This document shows positions 13,614 through 18,096 of a DNA stretch of 18,096 nucleotides, one piece after another (within the stretch, counting starts at the first letter, position 1; each line of letters opens with the position of its first letter). A program made the position numbers and the translations under genes. This stretch comes from Bacteroidales bacterium (GTDB taxonomy: Bacteria; Bacteroidota; Bacteroidia; Bacteroidales; P3), in contig SFPR01000043.1 in NCBI GenBank assembly GCA_004551865.1, positions 1 through 18,096 of the forward strand. The letters are read 5' to 3'. The notes under the pieces were generated by a model. The model was not told the DNA's origin, ran no database searches, and saw only the letters and a program-made list of their open reading frames with translations.

Positions 13614-16028
13614 TCAACGTTCCGAATTTGGTTTTTCTTGCAGCCATTGATTTCTTATCTCGAAAAATAGTTGCTGATTTTCAAGTTGTTGCGGATAGAC
13701 GAAGAAGGCGTAATTTGAAACGGCGTTTTGCTGTGATAAAACGGCGTTTTGTTCGACTGATTCGCCGTTTTGTTTTAGCGAAACGCCGTTTGATTTTATC
13801 AATGCAAAATGTCTTGTCGGGTCAAAATTCGGAATGCTGTTTTTGGCAAGCGAATAAATTTTCCGACTTGTCATTTTCGGCAGATTATCGTCCGTGATTT
13901 CGATTTGAAGCACTGTTTTGTTTTCTTCATCTCTTATCTCCAAAGTACAAGTCAGTTCTATGTCAGAGTAAGTGTCGTTTACAAAATATACAAACAAGCT
14001 GTCGGTAGAAGAATATGTGTCTATCGACAGAAGGAAAGGAGCAAAACACTTCTTGACAGTGTGATATACTGCCTTGGGTTGCCAAGTGGCATCAATTATG
14101 CTCCAAGATATTGCAGGATAAGGCTCATTGAGCTGCCAAAGAAGGCTTCCCATACAACGGGGCATTGCTCTTCGGTGAGCTTCTATGGCAATTTTGTAGG
14201 CATCTGAGGCAGTTATTTCTGCCTTTTGCCAATAGTCTCGGTCGCTTTCGATATTTGAAAACCTTTCTTTGAGACGATTGTCAATCAATTCAAAGCCTCG
14301 CGAGTGTTTTTGGTGGATTGCAAACTGCGGATTGTCCTTTGAGTATGGCAGGGTGAAGAATTGTTCCATGCAACTTTTGCTTGGAGGCGACTGAAAGCCG
14401 TATTCGCTCATAAATCTCGGCACTTTGCGAGTGTAAGTCTCAAAAACAGAGTCTCCCCACCACACTCCCCAATAATGACTGTCCCCTTCGGTCATCGATT
14501 GTGCCTTTCCCCAGCCGTGAATTGGCGAGGTGTGAACATAATCGGTGCTTTGTGCAGCCACACTTGCTATTTGAGGCAGCAGTTGTTTGAAGAGCTTGTT
14601 GTAATTTGCAAGTGCAACGGCTGTATCTCTCACTTGGCTTTTCCAACCCCAATTCTCCCAACCCTCAAACACCTCATTGTTGCCGCAAAGTAGTGCAAGA
14701 CAAGGGTGAGATGCTATTCGGGCAACCTCAAAGGCGGCATCTGATGCCACACCTTGCAGATAGAAACTATCGGCAGGGTACAAGGCACAGGCAAAAGGGA
14801 AATCCTGCCAAATCAATATGCCGTTTTCGTCGCACGCTTTCAGGCTTTCTTCGTCCAAATAGAAACCTCCGCCCCACACTCTGAGCATATTCATGTTGCA
14901 ATCTTTGACCAAATTGATGTGCTTGGCAAGAGAAGAGTACTTTTCGCCGTGCATCTTTGTCGGAACAAGGTTTGCACCCTTTGCAAAGAGCTTTTGTCCG
15001 TTGCAAACAAAGTAAAAACTCTCTCCAATGCTGTCTTTTTCTCTTATAAGCTCGATTTGCCTTATTCCAAAGCGGGTATCTATGCTTTCAATCTCCTTTT
15101 GATTTTTGTCATACAGCTTTATGGAAGCCTGATATAGGCATTGCTCTCCTGCTCCCTGCGGTTGCCAAAGATGAGGTCTGCTTATAGAGAAGTCAAAGTT
15201 GAGAAAATAATATCCTCCCGCTGTTTTGATTGAAGAGGGTTCAAGTTTCTTTGTTCGGAAACGCTTTCCCTTTTCGTCGCAATAGTAAATTTTGGCATAC
15301 GAAATGTCGTTTGTGCTGTCCGAAAGCATTACCGAAAGCGACATATCGGCATTTAGCGAGTCTGCTTTTATGGTTTGAATGCCTGCATTCAAGACCTTGC
15401 AAGGCGAAGAGGCAAAGTGTAGTTTCAAAGGCATGAAAACCTCGCCTGCAAGCTCTCTCGGTGCCCAGTCCCAGCCAAATTGAAAAGCCGCATGTCTGAA
15501 AACAGCACGAGTTTCCGAAGAGAGAATATCATAATCTTCCGATTTCACATTGTCCCATCGGGGTTTCACAGGCTCGATTGCAATTCTTATTTCGTTCTTT
15601 CCCTCTTTCAAGTATTGTCTTATCTGCTGATGAAAACGCAGAGTGTTGTTTTGCTTTTTCGGAACTTCTCTTTGGTTTACATATATGCTGTAAGAAATGT
15701 CCGAACACTCGAAAGACAGTTCGCATCTGCCGAAAGACAGCAGCTTTTCGTCAATGTCGAAATCAAAAACGTACTCCGACAAGCAGCTGTCCAAGTATTG
15801 GAACTGCAATTCGTTGTCTGCCCGGTACTGATTGAGGTTTAACTTTGCGGCAACAAGGGAATAAACATCTGTTTTGCCCTTTTGCAATTCCATTGTGTCC
15901 TGATTGCAAATCAAAACGCCACTGCCACACTCGGGCAAGAGCAAATCACGACTCTCTGTTTGCGAATTGGCACACTGAAAGCACAAAACTCCGCAGACAA
16001 ACAGCACAAAACTTTGCCAAAATCTCAT
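13614..16028 (-). CDS. GH2 beta-mannosidase-like glycoside hydrolase, with an in-frame repeat array near its C-terminus
   Basis: The 804-residue protein begins with a signal peptide (about 1-22). It then has a GH2 sugar-binding domain (about 45-210, including the beta-mannosidase-type FRHAAFQFGWDWAPRE), an immunoglobulin-like domain (about 210-330) and the catalytic barrel (about 335-640). NMLRVWGGGFY and WQDFPFACALYP are typical of beta-mannosidases. The acid/base is predicted as Glu452 in CGNNEVF and the nucleophile as Glu542 in MSEYGFQ. It should remove beta-mannose from the non-reducing end of glycans in the periplasm. Near the C-terminus, between HFALIKSN and SNYAFFVYP, four 21-bp repeat units are translated as heptapeptides (SNGVSLK, QNGESVE, QNAVLSQ, QNAVSNY). 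They probably form an enlarged surface turn between two strands. The gene is the last of a transcript with dapB and a ROK kinase, 21 bp after the kinase stop. No clear terminator follows. Confidence 0.9.
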   Translation of the reverse strand: MRFWQSFVLFVCGVLCFQCANSQTESRDLLLPECGSGVLICNQDTMELQKGKTDVYSLVAAKLNLNQYRADNELQFQYLDSCLSEYVFDFDIDEKLLSFGRCELSFECSDISYSIYVNQREVPKKQNNTLRFHQQIRQYLKEGKNEIRIAIEPVKPRWDNVKSEDYDILSSETRAVFRHAAFQFGWDWAPRELAGEVFMPLKLHFASSPCKVLNAGIQTIKADSLNADMSLSVMLSDSTNDISYAKIYYCDEKGKRFRTKKLEPSSIKTAGGYYFLNFDFSISRPHLWQPQGAGEQCLYQASIKLYDKNQKEIESIDTRFGIRQIELIREKDSIGESFYFVCNGQKLFAKGANLVPTKMHGEKYSSLAKHINLVKDCNMNMLRVWGGGFYLDEESLKACDENGILIWQDFPFACALYPADSFYLQGVASDAAFEVARIASHPCLALLCGNNEVFEGWENWGWKSQVRDTAVALANYNKLFKQLLPQIASVAAQSTDYVHTSPIHGWGKAQSMTEGDSHYWGVWWGDSVFETYTRKVPRFMSEYGFQSPPSKSCMEQFFTLPYSKDNPQFAIHQKHSRGFELIDNRLKERFSNIESDRDYWQKAEITASDAYKIAIEAHRRAMPRCMGSLLWQLNEPYPAISWSIIDATWQPKAVYHTVKKCFAPFLLSIDTYSSTDSLFVYFVNDTYSDIELTCTLEIRDEENKTVLQIEITDDNLPKMTSRKIYSLAKNSIPNFDPTRHFALIKSNGVSLKQNGESVEQNAVLSQQNAVSNYAFFVYPQQLENQQLFFEIRNQWLQEKPNSER
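13717..13792. repeat. Palindromic repeat array 3 (four units, exact 21-bp period), inside a coding region
   Basis: Plus-strand units start at 13717, 13738, 13759 and 13780: GAAACGGCGTTTT, AAAACGGCGTTTT, GATTCGCCGTTTT and GAAACGCCGTTTG. The 21-bp step is exact in all three intervals, so the reading frame of the mannosidase on the minus strand is kept, unlike the mixed 21/22 bp steps of the two intergenic arrays. Confidence 0.9.
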
Positions 16029-16049
16029 ATTGCTTATTTGTTTTTGTCG

Positions 16050-17006
16050 TCAAAATACAAGAGATGCCGCTCCCAAAATTGCAACTTCGTTGTCTTCGAG
16101 AGCCGAAGTCTCGATTGAAATTGTGTTTCTGAAAACAGGATAGAGGAATTGCTCAAAATACTCTTTCAAAGGCTTGAATAGTTTTTCTCCCGCCTTGCTT
16201 AATCCTCCGGAAATGAAGATTTTCTCGGGTGAAGTGATAACTGCAACATTTGCCAAGCCGAGAGCCAAATAGCGAGCGGTGATGTCAAAGCACTTTAAGG
16301 CGAGAGTGTCGTTTTTATCCGCCGCATCACTAATGTCTTTTGCCGTTATCATATCTTCTTTTATCGCTCTGAGACAGGAAGGTGTGCTTTCGTTGTGCAG
16401 AAGTTCCTTTGCAGTGCGAACAATGCCCGTTGCCGAACAATAAGTCTCCAAACAACCATGTCTGCCACAGCCGCACGCTCTTCCCTCCGGCTGAACTATC
16501 GCATGGCCTGCCTCTCCTGCAAAGCCGGATTTGCCATATACGAGTTTGTTATCGACAAAAATGCCGCTTCCTACGCCTGTTCCGAGAGTTATCATGACAA
16601 AATCTCTCACGTTTTTGGCTTTTCCGTATATTTTTTCGCCCATTGCGGCGGCGTTTGCATCGTTTGTCAAGACCACTTCGGCACTATAAGACTTTTTTTT
16701 GAGACTTTCTTTGAGCAAATCGACCAAAGGCACAATTCCTTTGAAGGGAAGGTTTGGTGCTTGTTCGATTGTGCCTGCATAATAGTTGCCGTTGGGCGCT
16801 CCTATGCCGACTTTGATGCTCTCTTTTGGCAGATTGTGTTTTTGAACTATCAAAACAATGTTGTCCGAAAGCGTTTCGACAAAGTCATTCAGCTCTTTGT
16901 GTTCGTAAGTCTTAAACTTCAAAACCTCAATCACCTTTCCGTCTTCTGCAACCAAGCCTATGCGTGTGTTGGTTCCTCCCAAATCAATTCCTATTGTGTA
17001 GTTCAT
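16050..17006 (-). CDS. ROK-family sugar kinase (probable glucokinase)
   Basis: The 318-residue protein has the N-terminal ATP-binding motif IGIDLGGTNTRIG (5-17), a TNDANAAAMGE segment (114-124) with the predicted catalytic base Asp116, LGTGVGSGI (141-149), and the ROK signature EAGH (165-168). The zinc site CGCGRHGCLE is at 178-187 (Cys178, Cys180, Cys185). ROK kinases phosphorylate glucose, mannose, N-acetylmannosamine and similar sugars in the cytoplasm. The exact sugar cannot be set from sequence, but the downstream mannosidase-like gene makes mannose a reasonable alternative to glucose. It starts 20 bp after the dapB stop and ends 21 bp before the mannosidase start, so all three are likely one transcript from the dapB promoter. 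It is full length, with no broken motif, so a transcriptional repressor role is unlikely: there is no N-terminal helix-turn-helix. Confidence 0.92.
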   Translation of the reverse strand: MNYTIGIDLGGTNTRIGLVAEDGKVIEVLKFKTYEHKELNDFVETLSDNIVLIVQKHNLPKESIKVGIGAPNGNYYAGTIEQAPNLPFKGIVPLVDLLKESLKKKSYSAEVVLTNDANAAAMGEKIYGKAKNVRDFVMITLGTGVGSGIFVDNKLVYGKSGFAGEAGHAIVQPEGRACGCGRHGCLETYCSATGIVRTAKELLHNESTPSCLRAIKEDMITAKDISDAADKNDTLALKCFDITARYLALGLANVAVITSPEKIFISGGLSKAGEKLFKPLKEYFEQFLYPVFRNTISIETSALEDNEVAILGAASLVF

Positions 17007-17026
17007 ATTGCAAAATCTTTGTTTGG

Positions 17027-17767
17027 TTATATCTCCTCGGACATTTGGTCCAACATATCGCTCATTGTGAAAAATCCCTTCTTGTCCGCAAGCCAGTGAG
17101 CGGCGGTTACTGCTCCCAAAGCGAAGCCTGCACGAGTTTTTGCCTCATGTCGTATTGTTATTTCGTCAAAAGGACTTTCGTATTTCACCTCGTGAATGCC
17201 GCAAACCTCCCCTTGGCGGATTGCATTTATGCAAAGAGTATCTTTGTCTTGGCTTTCGCCAAGCTGCCATTTCGTTTTGCCATGGTAATTCTCTATAAGG
17301 TTTTCGGCAAGCGTGATTGCAGTTCCCGAAGGTGCGTCAAGTTTGTGAACATGGTGCGTTTCACTCATCGAAGGTGAGTATTGAGAATAGGAGTTCATCA
17401 ATTTGGCAAGCCAAATGTTCATCTTGTTGAACAAGAATACCCCTATGGAAAAGTTGGAAGCCCAAAACATGCTCTGATTTTTGCTTTGACAAAGCTCTTT
17501 CAGTCTTTCTTTCTCGTTGTACCAGCCTGTTGTTCCCACAACTATGGGGATGTTTCTTTTGAAACACTCTTCTATGTTGGCAACAACGCTTTGCGGAGTG
17601 GAAAAATCAATAGCTGCCACATTGCCCCGAGCAACCATTGCCTCAAAGTCATATTTTGCCCAATCTTCCTTTGAATCTATTTTGGCTACAATGCAGTCTC
17701 CTGCTTTCAGAGCTTCTGTTTCCACCATTTTTCCCATCTTTCCGTAACCCGATATGATGATATTCAT
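17027..17767 (-). CDS. dapB: 4-hydroxy-tetrahydrodipicolinate reductase DapB
   Basis: The 246-residue protein has the N-terminal nucleotide-binding motif GYGKMG (7-12), GTTGW (78-82) and the DapB signature ETHHVHKLDAPSGTA (136-150), with the catalytic His139 and Lys142 region. It reduces 4-hydroxy-tetrahydrodipicolinate with NAD(P)H in the pathway to diaminopimelate and lysine, needed for peptidoglycan. The length is typical of the shorter Bacteroidetes forms. The ATG at 17767 opens directly with MNIIISGYG, the usual N-terminus. A -7 element lies about 34 bp upstream. It heads the transcript with the ROK kinase and mannosidase and is divergent from the YeiH-type gene. Confidence 0.96.
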   Translation of the reverse strand: MNIIISGYGKMGKMVETEALKAGDCIVAKIDSKEDWAKYDFEAMVARGNVAAIDFSTPQSVVANIEECFKRNIPIVVGTTGWYNEKERLKELCQSKNQSMFWASNFSIGVFLFNKMNIWLAKLMNSYSQYSPSMSETHHVHKLDAPSGTAITLAENLIENYHGKTKWQLGESQDKDTLCINAIRQGEVCGIHEVKYESPFDEITIRHEAKTRAGFALGAVTAAHWLADKKGFFTMSDMLDQMSEEI

Positions 17768-17800
17768 GATAGTTTCTTTGTTTTAGAGGTTTTTATTCTG

Positions 17801-17808
17801 CAAAGTTA
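17801..17808 (-). promoter_or_regulatory. -7 element for the dapB operon
   Basis: Reads TAACTTTG on the minus strand, matching TAnnTTTG, about 34 bp before the dapB ATG. No clear -33 TTG is seen. Confidence 0.6.
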
Positions 17809-17872
17809 AGTATTTTTTTCATCGTTTGAGATAGTTTATACGCCGTCTTGTTCTGACAAAACAAATAATTAG

Positions 17873-17880
17873 TAATTTTG
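17873..17880 (+). promoter_or_regulatory. -7 element for the YeiH-type gene
   Basis: TAATTTTG matches TAnnTTTG, 34 bp before the ATG at 17915. A TTG at 17848-17850 is a loose -33 candidate (22-bp spacer). Confidence 0.6.
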
Positions 17881-17914
17881 CAACCCGAAAAAACAACTCT
17901 TAATATCAATATTT

Positions 17915-18096
17915 ATGAGAAAAAAACTATCATTTCTTTATTTTGTTGTGCCATTGTTGTGCATGATGTCTTTTGTTACTGCACCCATGGCTCTTTTTTG
18001 CGGCATTTTGTTCGCATTTCTGAAAATCGAAAGACCTTTTGAGTTTAAGAAGTACTCCTCGCCGCTGTTGCAATATAGTGTTGTGCTTATGGGATT
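17915..18096 (+). CDS. YeiH/UPF0324-family membrane protein, N-terminal part (3' end outside window)
   Basis: The first 60 codons are present, in an open frame running off the window. After a basic start (MRKKL) there are hydrophobic segments at about 6-21 and 24-36, then the stretch LFCGILFAF and, after a polar turn, SSPLLQYSVVLMG. The pattern of a helix pair followed by K-x-S-x-x-L-L-Q-x-S-V-V-L-x-G is typical of the YeiH/UPF0324 family of putative anion (sulfate) exporters, with about ten membrane helices when complete. Function in the family is poorly established. The gene has its own promoter and is divergent from dapB. Confidence 0.75.
   Translation, partial: MRKKLSFLYFVVPLLCMMSFVTAPMALFCGILFAFLKIERPFEFKKYSSPLLQYSVVLMG

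Noticed and set aside
16395..17099. Plus-strand open frame of 234 codons opposite the ROK kinase gene
   Set aside because: The minus strand encodes a complete kinase with all motifs; this is its shadow.
17837..17849. A single degenerate copy of the palindromic unit (TATACGCCGTCTT) near the YeiH-type promoter
   Set aside because: Three mismatches and no neighbours at 21-22 bp, so it may be chance.

Overview
The window looks like chromosomal DNA from a member of the Bacteroidales (Bacteroides/Porphyromonas-like). Start regions repeatedly show the Bacteroidetes -7 element TAnnTTTG, Shine-Dalgarno sequences are mostly absent, and the AT-rich sequence carries typical Bacteroidales genes: an M49 dipeptidyl peptidase III with HECLGH, an LptF/LptG permease, an N-terminal-rubredoxin rubrerythrin, ROK kinase, DapB, PurE and an IS982-type transposase. 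Species cannot be fixed from the sequence alone.

Layout. 1-291: right end of an IS982-family insertion sequence, cut by the window edge. 330-406: first of three arrays of a short palindromic repeat. 547-1260 (+): secreted protein resembling phosphodiester glycosidases. 5090-1293 (-): three-gene operon of an LptF/LptG permease and two GT4 glycosyltransferases, probably for surface glycan or LPS; the permease gene holds an abrupt GC-rich patch at about 4131-4300. 5182-7164 (+): dipeptidyl peptidase III, ending at a bidirectional terminator. 8781-7253 (-): purE plus a P-loop kinase/dCMP deaminase fusion, a two-gene nucleotide unit. 8970-9047: second repeat array. 9196-12814 (+): RsuA/RluB-type pseudouridine synthase with a long Arg-rich N-terminus, then an AsmA-like envelope protein, ending at a second bidirectional terminator. 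13430-12879 (-): rubrerythrin. 17767-13614 (-): dapB, ROK sugar kinase and a GH2 beta-mannosidase-like enzyme; the third repeat array lies inside the 3' end of the mannosidase gene. 17915-18096 (+): start of a YeiH/UPF0324 membrane protein, cut by the window edge.

Most genes are housekeeping: envelope glycan synthesis and transport, peptide and mannoside breakdown, purine and dCMP metabolism, lysine synthesis and oxidative-stress defence. The feature these genes do not explain is the repeat family: 13-bp palindromes close to AAAACG-S-CGTTTT, always four in a row, 21-22 bp apart from start to start, at three places in 18 kb. Two arrays sit just upstream of promoters. The third has an exact 21-bp period and is read in frame as a heptapeptide repeat in the mannosidase. 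I see no complete defence system or CRISPR array.
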